A stretch of DNA of 64,000 nt. Source: Glossina fuscipes (lineage: Eukaryota; Arthropoda; Insecta; Diptera; Glossinidae). The notes below the pieces were generated by a model. The model saw nothing but the letters and a program-made list of their open reading frames with translations, did no database searches and was not told where the DNA came from. Shown here piece after piece: positions 1 to 13,351 of the stretch. The position numbers and the translations under genes were made by a program. The stretch spans positions 2,036,786 through 2,100,785 of the forward strand of contig NW_023998476.1 in the NCBI RefSeq assembly GCF_014805625.2. Reading direction: 5' to 3'. Every line of letters starts with the position of its first letter. The first letter of the stretch is position 1.

Positions 1-180
1 ATACACACACACATACGAGTAAATATATATTTACATGTATATTGTATGTATGCATAAGTGTATATATGCTTGTATGTATATATCCTTGTATATATATATG
101 TATACATGCTTGTATATAAGCTTGTACATAGATACATATATGCTTGTATTGAGATATATATGTAATTCACTTTTAAGCAC
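1..180. repeat. degenerate TA/TG-rich tandem tract
   Basis: The first 180 bases are an imperfect tandem of TA/TG-rich units in which the word 'tgcttgta' recurs at roughly 20-60 base spacing between (TA)n runs. There is no coding potential. This is ordinary simple-sequence DNA for a fly intergenic region or long intron. Confidence 0.6.
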
Positions 181-3100
181 GTAGCTCTTAAACTCCTTAC
201 ATCAAGGAAAGTCTATCAATTTGAATAACAGTTCTTTTCAAAATTCAATCATTACTTTATATATCACGTGTTAAGAGACGAATATTAAGCCTTTTATAGA
301 TTGGAGCTGTTCTAGATGATTATACCCAGATTGTCAACGATTGCAATAATTGTTTCTTTTTTCTGCTGAACAATAAGTCTTCCACTATCTACTATTTTAT
401 ATAATTAAGAACAATATTTTCAAAGATTCTTTTTAATAATAATTTTTCCAGCCATTTATTTTTCGTACTTGTAGTCGATTTTCGAGGCAGATCTTTTTAA
501 ATACTCGCCTTAAACTTTCCATATCACTTTTCGTACTTAATGAGACTTTAAAAAATGGTTGATTTAAGAACGTCAATCATACTTGACTTGAACTGAAACT
601 ATACCAAGACCTAAGAATATAGGCAGGTGATGGAGACAATACTGTAAACACTATGTAACGTAGGATCATCTGGTTGCATTTTGGCCACACTGCTTCCGAA
701 ATAATATAATACCTCAATGCATAGTTCGATAGAGGCGTCGGTTAGCGGGATCTAACTATCCAGGCATTCTGGGAATCTATTACGCGAAGAATTACAAGCA
801 CTGGCCCAAGACTTATTTAACAGATAAATATTGCATATATATCACATGTTCATATTATTTTGTCCATCCCAAGAGTTTACATTGGTATTACGGCAAAAAA
901 AAATAGTCAAATGATTTGCTAACCGACGGAGTTACGTTACAGCAAAATAATTTGGATAAACATTTGAAATGTGGTTAAAGTTTTATCATTTTTGTTTCAT
1001 TAAAAAGCGCAATTTGTTATTAACTGAATAGCAAAAAAAGAGAACGCAAAACGAAAAAGATTAGTTGATGACATCTAATTGAATACTACGCTGTACAATT
1101 TATTATCGAATAAAAGCGCTCTTTATGTATTCGCTAAAGTAAAAGGAAACTTTTTTTCCTCTTATGTAGGTGCGTTTCATATCATATATCAGACACCGCT
1201 TTCAATTTGAAGTCATTTTTTAACAATCAGTGCGGTGACCTTTAAATCTAATTTGATGTTGGAAATGTATTATTAGTTAAGCAAAATTTATTCGGAATGA
1301 TGAGCTTCATATCTATTGGTATCTATTGGAAATTGTTATTACCTGGAACTTCGAAAGTTAAGCGGAACTAGGCAATTAGGCAAATAGCGTAGAGAAAGAT
1401 CAACATCATCGAATTTAATCGTTATGTTCGCTTGTTTTTCGTATAACTTCATCATTTTTATTGGTAGTAGTTGCTAGCCAAAGTTACCGAAAGCTACTCC
1501 GCACATATCACACATATCGCACATACCAGTCCCAGCGCCGCCAACAAATTTTTGCGTGGCGTTTATTTCCCATGAGTGTTTGTTCTTAAACAACTCCGTA
1601 CAGAAAGTGTTCGGACAACAAGAGACGATTAAAACGAAATAATAGAGCGCCTTACGCTTTTTTTCACAGCGATTGTTACTCCAACGGCATAAAAGACGTT
1701 GCATGAAGGTATCCGGTAGGTTCTTCAAAAGTCATGGTCCAATAGCCTCGAGCGACAATTTACTGCGAATGTTAGGCTGACTCAGACATTGTGCTTTCCT
1801 TTGTTAATTGCAAATAATACTTTTTCATGACAGACCTTATATGCAGGATTTTTTTGGGCAATGACGAGGCTTCAGGCATACTTACAGAACTGTCGTTTTG
1901 GAATAATATTTTTAACCATATCTTGCCCGACTTGTGCTCCCACACAAGGATGTGTTAAATTTGTTGCGATGTATGCGTGAGAATCGATTTAAGCTGATCT
2001 TTCCTTATGTCTGCTTTGTGTCCAACCTCGCAATTTTTGATGAAATTTGGTATACTCTGACGTGTTTTGGTCCAAGGACGAACGCTATTCAAAATAGTTC
2101 AAATTGGACCAGTTTTTCGAACATTTCCCATATAAGGCCTCGTTTCATAAAGTCATTTTATAAATAACCGTAGGCGAGCGAAGGATATTTGATGGTGAGC
2201 CGTTGCAAATTATATTGTTTTCAGTTGTTTATTTAAATAAAGAAAAAATTATACGTCGTTCGCCATATATAATGGGTGCCCAAAAATAATCAATTATTTG
2301 AAAAGAATTTTTTTTGCTTTCGGTTCTGTACCGAGCGTAGATGAGAAGACAAGTATTCTTTTACAGTTTTCAATAAAGTAGACGGTGTAGAAAACGTTAA
2401 TAAAGGTAATAAATTGCCGGTTGTCGCACCTTCCGGCGATCATATTCGTCACTTCTGCGGTATTTTCATTTCATTTTTCTGCGGGATTTTATGTAATGGT
2501 AAAACAAAGAATATTTGCGATGTATATTGATGTATTGAAGATCAACAGGTAGTAATGTCATGACTAACTCTAACAGGCGTCAAAGTGGAAGACGAGTTGA
2601 ATTTGATAATGGCACCCTGATATCTCTAGTGAGAGGTAATCTAAAATAAATTATGCAAGAATAAAGAAAAAGCTTGAGATACATATGGTCAACTGTACAG
2701 ACACCCAGACAAAATTTGAAAACATACGGCCATCGCGTATACGGGTATCGCATTAATTATCTGAGACAATAACAGAAATATTGCTAACCAAATTTCGTAG
2801 AGATCCATTTTTACCATTATCGTTACCGAAGATGAAAAATTGATCTCTGATGAATCTCTGTGGCAATATGACGCGTTCTCACCAATGCCTCTCTGCTATG
2901 AACTTCTAAACCTAGCCTATCAAGGAAGCACATCTGGCTTCCGAACCTTGTATTTCTATAAGACGAAGATTGATTGCAAAAAGGGACAATTGTCCTTAAT
3001 GATGACGGATAATAATACGAAATAAAAACTTGAATTTAGTATGAACTTTCTTTTAGATTTCAAAATATTTGATTACTTATGGATTCTGTTACGAATGGGT

Positions 3101-4284
3101 TCTTCAGCCGATTTTCCTAAGCATTGAGTTCAATGCAAAAACAAGCGAAAGTGAAACTTCAGGCAAAACTTTTTATATTAGATAAACTTTTATAATGATA
3201 ATAATAATAATTTTGGTAGGCGGGACATCCGGGATAGACATGACGATATCGATGCAGGGGACTATTCAATTGAATTAAGGACGTTCATCTGTATAGTTTT
3301 TTGGTGTATAGTATTAAAGAAAACAACATGGATTTACTTTTAAGAGCATCGATTATTAAGTTATAACCGCATCATACTACTTAAAAAAAATATTACTATT
3401 CCTAAAAATATAAAAACACGACAGTTGGCAGCAGTTGAGGGTCCTACACCGCTTATTCATATAAAGGCATTTCAAAATAAGGTTTTGTATGGGAAGCGGT
3501 CGAAATTGTGGTTCGATCCGAAGCACCTTCAATACCTTTCGTCCTTGGGCGACAATTCGCAAATTTCACGTAAAATATTTTAGATCACAAGAAAACAAGA
3601 CGAAGAAATAAGCTTAGACAGATTCAGAAAGTGATTTTGAATTGAACGGTACACCGAAAGGTGGATTTATCTTAAGTCCTTCTGCCTGCATCCGCATAAA
3701 CCATTGGAACATTGCACATTGTATGGAATGCAAAACGCAAAGAGAGAATGTTCTTGTGAAACTGTTGAGTTGCTTATATATGACGATTGTTACGAAGCGA
3801 GCTAAGTAGCATTTTGCGAAACAACTACATTGTTTCCATCGCCTCTAATACTTAAGATAGTCACTTTTCCGGTTTTTAAATTAATTCGATAATCTTTGAA
3901 ATCTTTGTCTACTTTTTTAATAGTTCATCGTACATTTAGGATTGGGGGATAGTTGCCAATATCGAGGAGACTCCATCTATCTATCGTAATTTAAATGTGT
4001 TAGACTCGGTAGGGATCTCATTCGATTCGATCAAAAGAGTTTTCATTGGCCAGTAAAAATAATTCATCCTTTATCGATAGCTGTAATCTAGCCATTTGTT
4101 ACAGCGACTCCATAACTAGGGGCAATGAATTGGTATCGTTTTGAATGTCGAAGTTTACTGGTTACGCAGCAGCATTCGAAGTATTGAAACAATGTAGAAC
4201 AAATTTGAAATCAAAGAAAGTAATTTATCCAACTAATGAATTTTTGCAGTGTCGACAAAAGATTATAGCGCCAGGCTAAATCTC
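181..4284. other. gene-free stretch with weak coding-like patches
   Basis: No gene is recognised here. Two patches are less A+T-rich than their surroundings. One is 1,474-1,735, open on the minus strand with a cysteine-rich end (CDMCDMC) and also partly open in another frame. The other is 2,810-3,022, open on the plus strand for about 70 codons beginning at TIIVTEDEKL and ending in a stop. Neither matches a family I know. A (AAT)n run lies at 3,195-3,211. A minus-oriented fragment of the dispersed hairpin-headed repeat probably lies at 3,490-3,670. Confidence 0.4.
1925..2165 (+). repeat. dispersed repeat, fragment lacking the hairpin head
   Basis: The fragment contains the recurring core seen at several other places in the window: 'gtccaacctcgcaatttttg', then 'atgaaatttggtat', then 'ggtccaaggacgaac', then a stretch ending 'ttggaccagtttttcga'. 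It resembles the copies at 4,290, 20,953 and 47,090, but the head is missing or diverged. It is non-coding. Confidence 0.45.
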
Positions 4285-4289
4285 AATCT

Positions 4290-4800
4290 TTTTATACCCT
4301 ACACCACTGTGTGTGGTACAGGGTATATTCAGTTTGGGTGTATGTATGCGACACCCAGAAGGCTTAAGGTAGGCCCTTTACCTGCTATCATGGATTTAGA
4401 GTCATTTTCTAAATCGATCTAAATCTCTCTGTTCATATATTTTTTTGTTCAACTCACATCTCGTAGTTTTTGATGAAATTTGATACAATTATTACACTAA
4501 GTACGAATCGTATACATCCTTTTCTCGGCCACTTTTCCATACAGGGTTTTCGGTGAAAGGTAAGCCTTTGTGTGGCAACAAGTTTCAATGCTCGGTGGCT
4601 TATAACAAAAACGAGCTGTATTAGGTGAATCGACTTACGTTTGTCTGTTTATCTTGTTTTCTTGTGTCCAACTTCCAGCAATTTTTGACAAATTTTGAAT
4701 TTGAAATTTGGTGCTTTGACTTAAAGATGAACATTATTGCAAATGGTTCGGATCGATCCACTAATGCGATCACTTCTCATTCTCGCCTTATTTTGAAAGT
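4290..4800 (+). repeat. dispersed repeat, hairpin-headed copy
   Basis: This is the best copy of an unnamed dispersed repeat. It begins with a hairpin in which ATACCCT pairs with AGGGTAT and CCAC with GTGG around a short loop. It continues through 'gacacccagaagg' and a pyrimidine-rich CTCTCTGTTC patch, then twice contains a block built on 'tttttgatgaaatttg' or 'tttttgacaaatttt'. The stretch at 4,560-4,630 ('aagcctttgtgtggcaacaa' followed by an 'acgagctgtatta' word) recurs at 17,275-17,345 and, partly, at 6,030. No protein is encoded. It is probably a non-autonomous mobile element. I cannot name the family. Confidence 0.55.
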
Positions 4801-4902
4801 TCTAATGTTGGAAAAAATTGGTACTCTTAAGATTTTTTGAAAAAGCTCCTTGTATTTCGACATTCCAAATTGCTATAAAAAATTTGGCTCAAATAAAGCA
4901 AA

Positions 4903-5424
4903 ATTCTCTTCTCATTGGTGAAATAAGCTTTAATGTCCCTAACCGCTTCTCTAGTCACTTTATCTTGGCTACGCTTAGTCAGTGTAAATATAATTATGAG
5001 CTGTTTAATCCGCTCAGAGTCGTTTGCAAGAACCTAAATGACGTCTACCACTTATTCTTGTTATCAGACTCTTTAAAGTCTATTAAAGCAACATTGCATA
5101 ATACGCATAATGTCGTACTTAAACTAGCTTTTAACCTTAAAAAGTCGTTACGATTCGAAAATGAATTATTGTTAATTATTATCGGTTGCCAGGCGTAGGC
5201 GTCCATTTGCAATTTCGTCCTGTACTGGCTGTAAGTGTGGCTCTATGCTGATAGTGTACATGCTTTTTTTTCTTTTTTTTTCTTATTTGTTTTATTATGC
5301 TTATACTAAATTTTATAATTAATTAATTTAAGTTTTGCATTATGAGCCAATTGAACTCGACTGTTATTTGTTTAGTTGAGTTTCTTGTATAAGTAAAATT
5401 AAATTAAATAAATAAATAAATATA
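4903..5424 (+). mobile_element. CR1-like non-LTR retrotransposon, 5'-truncated 3' end (copy A)
   Basis: The translated stretch from about 4,905 (GEISFNVPNRFSSHF ... YNYELFNPLRVVCKN ... LSDSLKSIKATL) matches, nearly residue for residue, the end of the reverse-transcriptase ORF at 62,899-63,999 on the other strand. After the coding part both share a 3' untranslated end containing 'actcgactgttatttgttta' and finish in a (TAAA)n tail, here at 5,401-5,422. Homology to the 63-kb copy stops abruptly near 4,905, so this is a typical 5'-truncated, dead-on-arrival insertion of about 520 bases. A frameshift lies in the last part of the coding region. Confidence 0.85.
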
Positions 5425-8400
5425 ACTTTTCCTAAGAAAAATGATTCTTTATATAGGGAAGAAATCACATTTTCAATATTTCATAGTAAAAACTGGTATT
5501 CATAGCAGTAAATTGATAAAGAAATCAATCTTACCGGATTTCGTTTAAATTGATCTATTTTTTGAATATTATCGAATACAAGGTTTCTCAGGAAATGTAA
5601 ATCTCTACATGCCAAAAAGGCCCAACTGTTAACGCTTTATGATGAAAATTGATTAAAAAATAGTAAATTGAAAGGAGTAAATTGATATAAAAATTATTAG
5701 GACTAAATTTGAAGCACGTGAGTCTATTTCCTGGATCCGACTGCATATAAAATTAATGGCAAGCCTTTGAGAAAAAGATTTATTTTCTAGTATTTTGTGA
5801 TGAAAATTGTGCAAAAAAATTAAAAGTATAAAATTTGAATCACACAGGGCTGTGTTTTAAACCCTATCAGATATAGGGGTTATCAATAAAAGCAGGCCAT
5901 TATCTTTTTCTTTTTTAGATGATGGGAGATGAAAAATCATGAAATTTTAAGTAAGTTAAGTAAGTTGCAAATTTAGATCACGTCATATGATGTTTTGGGT
6001 ATCTTCCAATATGTGGGCTTTCATGTAAGGACAGCCTTTGTGTGAACATAATGCGTACTTTTTGGTATATTATTACCAAAACGAGTGAACAATTGTACAA
6101 GGCGAAGTATAGTAGGGTATCTACGGTCGGCGTTGACGGAGTTATAATGTGCTCCTTTGTTTTGTCGCTTACTTTAGCTTTAAAGTGTTACTTGTTTCAT
6201 GGAAATGTAAACGTCTTTTCAACGGCTCGAGGGACGTTCGTCCAACCTTTATAAATCGATGTGACATTCAGTACGAATTAACTGACGTTCTTCTTCTTAC
6301 GTATTTTGCGAGTTTTTAAATGATATCGCAAAAACTAATGTTCGAATTCTTCTGAAATTATTTTGAAAAATCGAAATTATGCCTTAAGTTAACACTGTTT
6401 GTGGGAGTTGACGATGTGGTTGTCCTTTAGTTCGGTTGCTTAAAGTTATATAATTTTGAAAAAATTATGAAAATTATAGCTTGTTTCGCTAGAAATAGAT
6501 TCTTAATAAATTAAAAAAAAATTCTCTCGCTCCATGAGTTGAGAACAAGTTAAACATCTTTATGTGAATCTTTGTAAAAATGAAAAAAAAAGAAAATGGC
6601 GAACTTATAAGATATTCAAACATGTGCACGCTACACTTGCCATATACTTATATATAGACTCGTCAACATATATAGCATTTTCAAGATTTAATTTTATTTA
6701 CGAAAAACGTACGAAGTTAACATATGCGTGATGTACTATTACAGACCCCTACAGTATGAACAACAGCATTGAAAAATAAATAGACTTTGAATTTTGTGTT
6801 TAATGATCAGCAATCAACATGTTTTATTCGCAAAAAAACAAAAAAAAAAAATATTCAGAACTTCAAGGTTAACTTCTTTTTAATTGTATTAGTGATTGTA
6901 CAGCTTTGCGCAGCAAATAGAAATAGGAATGTGTCTAATAATAAATACAATCAAACAAGCTGAATTTATTAACAATTGCAATTTACTGGGGAAAAAAAAG
7001 AAACGACAGAGAGAATCGTTAATATATACATACAATGGTGTCATTAATCAACAAAACAAGTAAGTAAGTAATTGAGACAAGAGTTTGCAACGGATATCTG
7101 TCATAGCTACATTGAAAACAAAAAAAAAGTTAAGATTCAAGTAGAAAAGGGTAAATGGGAGTTTGCTCTTCACTTGAATTGAAAGAATATTTTGATACCT
7201 ACAGTTTCCTGTCTTTTATACTTTACATCATTTCAGGTGCAATGGTACATTAAGTTTCTGCGGATGTATCCAATACCCAGGAGAACTTGAGATAGACCTA
7301 CATTTTTTTATACCGATCGTTTCAGAATCATTTCGTCAATCGAGCTAAGCTTGTCTGTCTTCCTCCCAAAAAAATAAAAAATAAAAAAAAATAAAAAAAA
7401 AATTATGGCACAAGTTAATAGCTGGGATACTTAGTTTTAGAGAAAGTCAGCTATCGGTAAAGCACTTCGGCATGAAAAAGGTGGTATTCGCTTTTAAGCA
7501 GATAGATCTTAAACCATTAGCGAAAGTGTTTTATCGGGTTTCAGTTTAATTACACAAAAGATGTCTCTGCACGCTAAAGACCATGAAGGTAACTAAGAAG
7601 TGGTAGGAGAGAGATAGAAATCTTGGAAGGTGTGCGATCGATCCAACAATGCACTACTAGTTACGATCACAAACCAATTATAATTAATGCATGGCCTATT
7701 GCACTTGGATTTGAACCCGGAGATGTTGACGCGCTTCTTAAATACATTGCTATGTGGTGGTCTTAATTTCTGACCCGAGTTTATTTATATTATTTTATGT
7801 ATCCATTTATATACTATTATATGCCAAGTACAGCTTTTTATATCTGTTACAAAAAGTTTGAACGGCAGACTATTCGTAGAAGTCAAAGTTTTAAGCTGAT
7901 TAAGAATATATTAGCAATTTCTCAAAGAAAATGTTGAGTCTAATAGAGGAGAGAGACTTTAGTGTACGAGAATAAATGTAGTGAATGGAATGAAATGAGC
8001 AAAAAAAATTATCGGCATTTAATTGTTGTATCAATGTCGATCCCTCTGTTGTAATGTTGATTACAAATTGCAAAAGTTTGGGCAGAAAAAAATTTTGATC
8101 CGAGTGCTGTTATTTTTTACGTAGGTTTGCGAAAGAGGTGCGCTGAAGATTTCTCATTTCTCCTTTGTTAAAAACTTAAAATTTTTTTGTAAAAAAAGTT
8201 ATAAAACTCAATTTGAGCAAAATCAAAGAAAAAACTTGAACGCAATAACCACAAATTTCCCTATATTTTATCTTGTAATCGCTCAAAAAAACTCTCAAGT
8301 TGGTGTTATTACCGATATACTTTGTTTCTTTTTCAGACAATGAGAAAATAACTGCTGATTTTATAACAGAATCTCACACAGTAATGGGTTCAGGATGACT

Positions 8401-9593
8401 ATTAATGAATCCGTATGATTTTAAGATAATCTTTAAACGAAATACAACAAAATGTGACGACCGTCTAACCATTAGTTTACTAGTTACAGTTGTTTAAGTG
8501 ATTTTCCCAGTGTTTTACAAAAACAAAGGTGTGGTCAATAAAATGATTTCAACTTGTACTCTATCTAATAATCGTAGCAATTCATTAAGAGTGAGGAACT
8601 TATTGAGTGGAGTATTAAGGCAACAGTAGAAAGGTGGTATCTGGATATCCTAAAAAATATTTCTAGGCATTACAAACGATCCACGTTCCACGATCCTGAT
8701 ATACCGAACTCGATTTATGCGCGGAAAGATTGGCTTAGGAAGAAAACGGTCATCAATTCTTGAATTCATTGGCGCTTGCGAAGCAAAAGATATTCGTGGG
8801 GCTTTCTTAAGCCGCTCAGTCGCTTTTTATACCGTAATTTTCAAAAATTTTTTAAAAATAACTATGTGTCATATCGAATAAAGTATGGGAAGTCAAGAAC
8901 GAGCATTCTGATCGGGCGATGTGGGTAGTACTTGATCCAAACTCCATTTTCCCACTTTTACAATCTATGGATTAGATGGGCTCGATAGGGGAAAACTTAC
9001 CTGTTCGGAACGTAAGTGTGTAAAACGGACTGTTGGGTCTTTCTCGAATCTACGTGTGGTGGTGGATGACCGTTCATAGTTCGAGAAGTGATTTGTTGGG
9101 TTAATTCTGATAACGAAGTAGACTCAAATGTATTAAATAGATGCTTTCAGGATAATGGTGTGGAAGATTTTATGGCGTTCACTGTTGGAGACACAGTAAA
9201 TTGTGTGAATATTTAAATGTGTTTTTAAACACAGGAGCCTACCTGTTTTAGTTCGCCAGCTTCTTAAAATGATTTTATTGACATTTTTTTTGTATTTAAA
9301 AAAGAAAATATTTCAATAGGAGACATCCGCACATCATGCGATTTGAATGGAAGGCTACTTATAAAGAGTATCTGCTTTTTGTGTAGAACTTGTCCTACAT
9401 TGGGTGTCACCTCTATTAACGAACTGTAACGAACTGTAACGGTTCACTGCAAACAGATTATTCCCTCTTAAAAAGCATAACCTAAATAATCCATTTTTTT
9501 TAACTTATGCAGCGTTATCCGGACGCCGCCTAAGTTTGATACAAAAAAAGGGAAGAGAATTCGAAAACTCTAAAAAAAGTATTGAAATTTCAT
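5425..9593. other. gene-free A+T-rich stretch
   Basis: No recognisable gene. It contains a partial dispersed-repeat piece at about 6,000-6,110, a decayed dispersed-repeat head at about 7,208-7,370 (followed by poly(A)), many A-runs, and a short 10-bp tandem (gaactgtaac twice) at 9,421-9,440. A patch at 8,580-9,200 is less A+T-rich and may be an old transposon, but no motif could be secured. Confidence 0.4.
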
Positions 9594-9938
9594 TTAATTT
9601 GGAATGTCATCAGCAACATTTTCATATCGATATTTCGAAGTGTCTTCTGAATGAAACGTAAATTCTGTCAAGAAGAATTCCCCTTCTTCTATGAAGAAAT
9701 AAATCAAATGTTTTGAATAATCGGAAAACCCATAGAGAACAAGAGCGATTGCGGTGGCCTTTTTTTGAGACAGAAAAGATTTGAAATAGACTTGAGGAAG
9801 ACTTTCTAATATATTTAGCAAAGAATTTTAAATCATGGATTTGCTTTTTATATTCTTTCTCATTAATAGAGACACTTGATCGATCACCTGTTCAAGTTCA
9901 GCAAGTGAAAGGTCAAATTATTTTCGAAGCTCTCGCAT
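9594..9938 (-). pseudogene. possible hexokinase N-terminal relic
   Basis: On the minus strand one reading frame from an ATG at 9,938 is open except for two internal stops, and ends at 9,594. The first part (FDLSLAELEQVIDQ then VSLLMRKNI) resembles the N-terminal helix of hexokinases, where a phrase like FxLSxEQLxxVMxRLxxEMxKGL precedes the conserved 'FPTFVxSLPDG' stretch. Here a similarly placed ESLP follows, and a later ENVADDIPN sits where hexokinases have an 'IYxIPxxIM' phrase. The glycine-rich phosphate-binding phrase (LDLGGTNFRV) is not present. This is recognition by memory of the family pattern, not alignment. If correct it is a dead fragment; it may also be chance. Confidence 0.28.
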
Positions 9939-11960
9939 TCAGTTTAATACTTTATGCCGCAGGCTTTCGCTGAAAAATTATCACATTTTTAATTATTGAA
10001 CATTCACAGAGCGCTTTTTGTGCAAAATAATACTTATCTCCTGGACGTGAAAGGCTTTCGTTTTTTTTCTTTTTAAAAATTCTTCGAACTTCAGTTTAAA
10101 AATCAACATTTTTGTTGCATACTTCCCGTGTGCTTTATCTATTACTTAAGTAAATAGAAACAGAGCGGTTTTTTGTATTTTATTTCTTTTCAAGTCTAAT
10201 TGGATTTCGTTGTTAAATGTTAGAAAAAAAGGTCAACAACAACTTATATTAGAAATATAATACAATTATAAGACAAGGTTACATATTTTACGAAGAAGGG
10301 GAAGCTTTCTTGGGGCATAACATTTTCCAAAGGAAAGTGTACATATATATACCAATTAGAAATTTTTTTTTCTACAGCATATAAGTGTACATTAGTGCTG
10401 GCATGAAGCATATATTTATTGTTTTCAATTAGTCATCTTTTTGACGTTGATAATTCTTAGATTTTTCAAAAAAAAAAAAAAAAAGAGGAAGCTTTAATAG
10501 ATTTTTTTAATGGCCAAGTTTGGTTTTGTGGTATCCTTTTCGCAATTAAAAATTTAAACAATATATGTATATATATATATATATAAAAGTTTTAATATAT
10601 GTGTTAATTTTGTTTATATCTCTATGAGAAACATCCTCTCCCTCTTCAAACACTGGTTATAGGTCGTTGTAGCAATAAAAACGGACAGAACTTTCTCTCG
10701 CAACACTTTGGATGTTCAATTTCACATACGTAAGAGCGTTCGTTATCTGTTACTATGGACGACTTTTGCAATCTTTATATACTATACGCATTTCCATAAA
10801 CACATACATTAGCACGCGATTAGTAGTACACGTGCCACTTAGAACAAATAGCACATTTATTAAAATTATTTCAAGTCGTAATCAAATTGTTCCTTTGTTT
10901 CTAACACAAATAATTCTTTCTGTTTTATTTTATTTGTAATGGGCAGCTCTTCCCAATGTTTCTTACTTAAGATGATACGCCCGCAATTTTTTATAGGAGA
11001 GAGAAAAAGACTGACTTGTCGAATTGACGATAATAAAATCACAGCAAGTCCCTATCTCGCTCCCACATATGTTGCAGTGCGTTGTTTCAGAAACAATGGT
11101 TAGAGAAAACTTGTTCCTTTTTTTTATTTTTTTAAATATTTGTTACGAGATTCGTTACTTTTAAGGCAAACGCTTGGAGTATTGTATCTTTTATTAAATA
11201 ACATATTTTTTTGCTGTTATATTATGCATCTCAAAAATCAACTTGATAGCAACACACATTTCAAACTAACGACGTAGATACTCCACCAAGCAGCTGCGAA
11301 CGTTTGAATAGGCAACGCTGAACGTGAACGAAACCAAGCGCGAACTCTTTTTCTTTTTTCAGCATAACAAAGTTGTTCGAACACGTATATAACGACAAAG
11401 TAAAAAAAAAAAAAAAGCTGATTGTAAGAAAGAACGAGGACACATATTAGATGAGATTCGTCATTTCGTTTTTTTTTTTTTCAACATACACAGCTGTATA
11501 TTGTGTTGTTACTAGTTATATGGTGGTTGTTTTTATATTGAATTTTGAGCAGTATTAAAAGAAAAAAAGCGCGCGCGTAAAACAACAAACGCTCACACAC
11601 TTTCCTATAAGTACACACTCTTATTAATATGTAGGTAGATAGATACCCTAAAAAAGTTTTTATCTTTTATATTAGTAAAGCAAACGTAGAGTGTACGAGA
11701 GAAACTGAATTATTTTGTAAACTCGCCAACTAACTAACTACTTGACTCCTAAAGCTTTTTATCTCTTTTACGTTTTCCGTGCCTCTCTCCTTAAATTAAA
11801 GATTATTAAGGGGAATTTTCAAACAATGTACAGTTGGCTTTGAAGAGTTAGAGGCGAACAATGAAAAGCAAAAAAAAAGATATAGTGCGAAGAGCTTTTG
11901 ATGTATTTTCCAAACAAAAACCACATTGATGATGATTTCATAATTTGTACTAAACGAGGC

Positions 11961-11990
11961 CACACGACAATAAAGCTTTATTGTCGTGTG
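11961..11990. repeat. perfect 30-bp palindrome with AATAAA on both strands
   Basis: The left arm CACACGACAATAAAG (11,961-11,975) is followed without any spacer by its exact reverse complement (11,976-11,990). Each arm contains AATAAA: at 11,969-11,974 on the plus strand and at 11,977-11,982 on the minus strand. The flanking bases do not extend the symmetry. As RNA it would form a 15-bp stem only with distortion at the tip. It could serve as a shared polyadenylation site for converging transcripts, or be a footprint or cruciform-prone site. Confidence 0.8.
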
Positions 11991-12805
11991 CACGAGAGAA
12001 TTTAGGTGAACGAGTGTTTTTTTTTTTTTATTTTATACAACAAACATATATGTGTATGCATCGGTGTATCTACATCTTATCCACATATATACAATTCCAA
12101 CAAGTCAATCTGCATATATACATATAAATATGGCGTAAGAAAATTTCCTGTAGAATGAAGTCATCACATTTACACAAAAAAAGAAGCATTTAAACATATT
12201 GCCATTTAACAGAAACAAACTTGTGAAAATAATATATATTTAGAAACTCTCCAAAAAAAAAAAAAAAAAAAATTCAAAGCAAAATGTAAGTAAAAATATT
12301 TAAATTACTCTGTTTGTACCAAAGAGCTAAACACTTTCTTGAAAACACTCATCGAAAACTTTATTATACATGCGAAAAACAATTATTTATGAAATGTTAA
12401 TATTGTTGTAAGATTTAGATTTCGTTGATTTAGAAACGAATTATTAATATTTGAAAATATAATCGATGAGGCAAAAAAATGAGGAAAAAGTGATTGCATA
12501 ACGGATATACGTACACAAGTGATGGTGTTCAAACGAACCATTTAAGTGCTGCTCGTGTAGCCGAAACAGAAATTGTGAATCTGTGTCATTGTGATAAAAA
12601 AAGGTAAAAAACTAAGTCAGAAGCATATATCAAAATGGAAATCCCAATATACAATATACACGTGCCCATAAGATTCTTTTACATTCTTTTTCGATAGATA
12701 TAGTTATTAAAAACTTAAACCTTAAACATGAAAAATTTTTTTGAAGATTCTTTAGCCCGCGCCCATAAACACACAAACACATTTGCATATTATTGCGCAC
12801 ATAAG

Positions 12806-12826
12806 CATATATATATATATATATAT

Positions 12827-12857
<31 letters not shown>
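12806..12857. repeat. (TA)n microsatellite
   Basis: An almost uninterrupted run of TA dinucleotides with two ACATATATACAT interruptions. Open frames over this tract on either strand are repetitive Tyr-Ile/His-Ile artefacts, not genes. Confidence 0.9.
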
Positions 12858-12859
<2 letters not shown>

Positions 12860-13321
12860 ATCAACCACCAAGTAAGCAGAGTAACAACTATTCATCACCG
12901 AATACAACGTAATAAAAAAAAAGTTTTAGCTTAGCAACAACAAAATGCTAGCAAAAAATTATTTCAAGTTATGTGTACTTTTTCAATAATTTCTTATTTG
13001 CTTTGTTATTCACTTTATATAAAAGTATTAAAATTAAAAAATATATATTTATATGTATTAGTGTATATAAACACATACATATATATACATATATAAAGTT
13101 CCACAATTAGCTGCTAAGTGCTTTGCTATGTAACCGTCGCCAGCGCTAAATTTATTTAGAACGACCGTACACGACCACGAATGATTAACGAATGATTTTG
13201 TAGAATAGAAAAACTTATGTAAATGGTTTGTTTCCAAAATGCCAGCACTGTGTGTTAGTCTATAAGCGCTTTTAATAAGCATACATATGCATGCAATTTT
13301 GCTCGCATGCTCTCGCATGTG

Positions 13322-13351
13322 TATATCTATATATATATATATATATATATA
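13322..13351. repeat. (TA)n microsatellite
   Basis: A pure run of TA dinucleotides about 30 bases long. Confidence 0.9.

Noticed and set aside
1474..1735. 84-residue minus-strand protein ending in CDMCDMC repeats
   Set aside because: GC-richer patch open in more than one frame; no recognisable family.
8580..9240. Tc1-like transposase remnant
   Set aside because: A few tryptophan-containing words are suggestive, but no catalytic motif, helix-turn-helix or inverted repeat could be confirmed.
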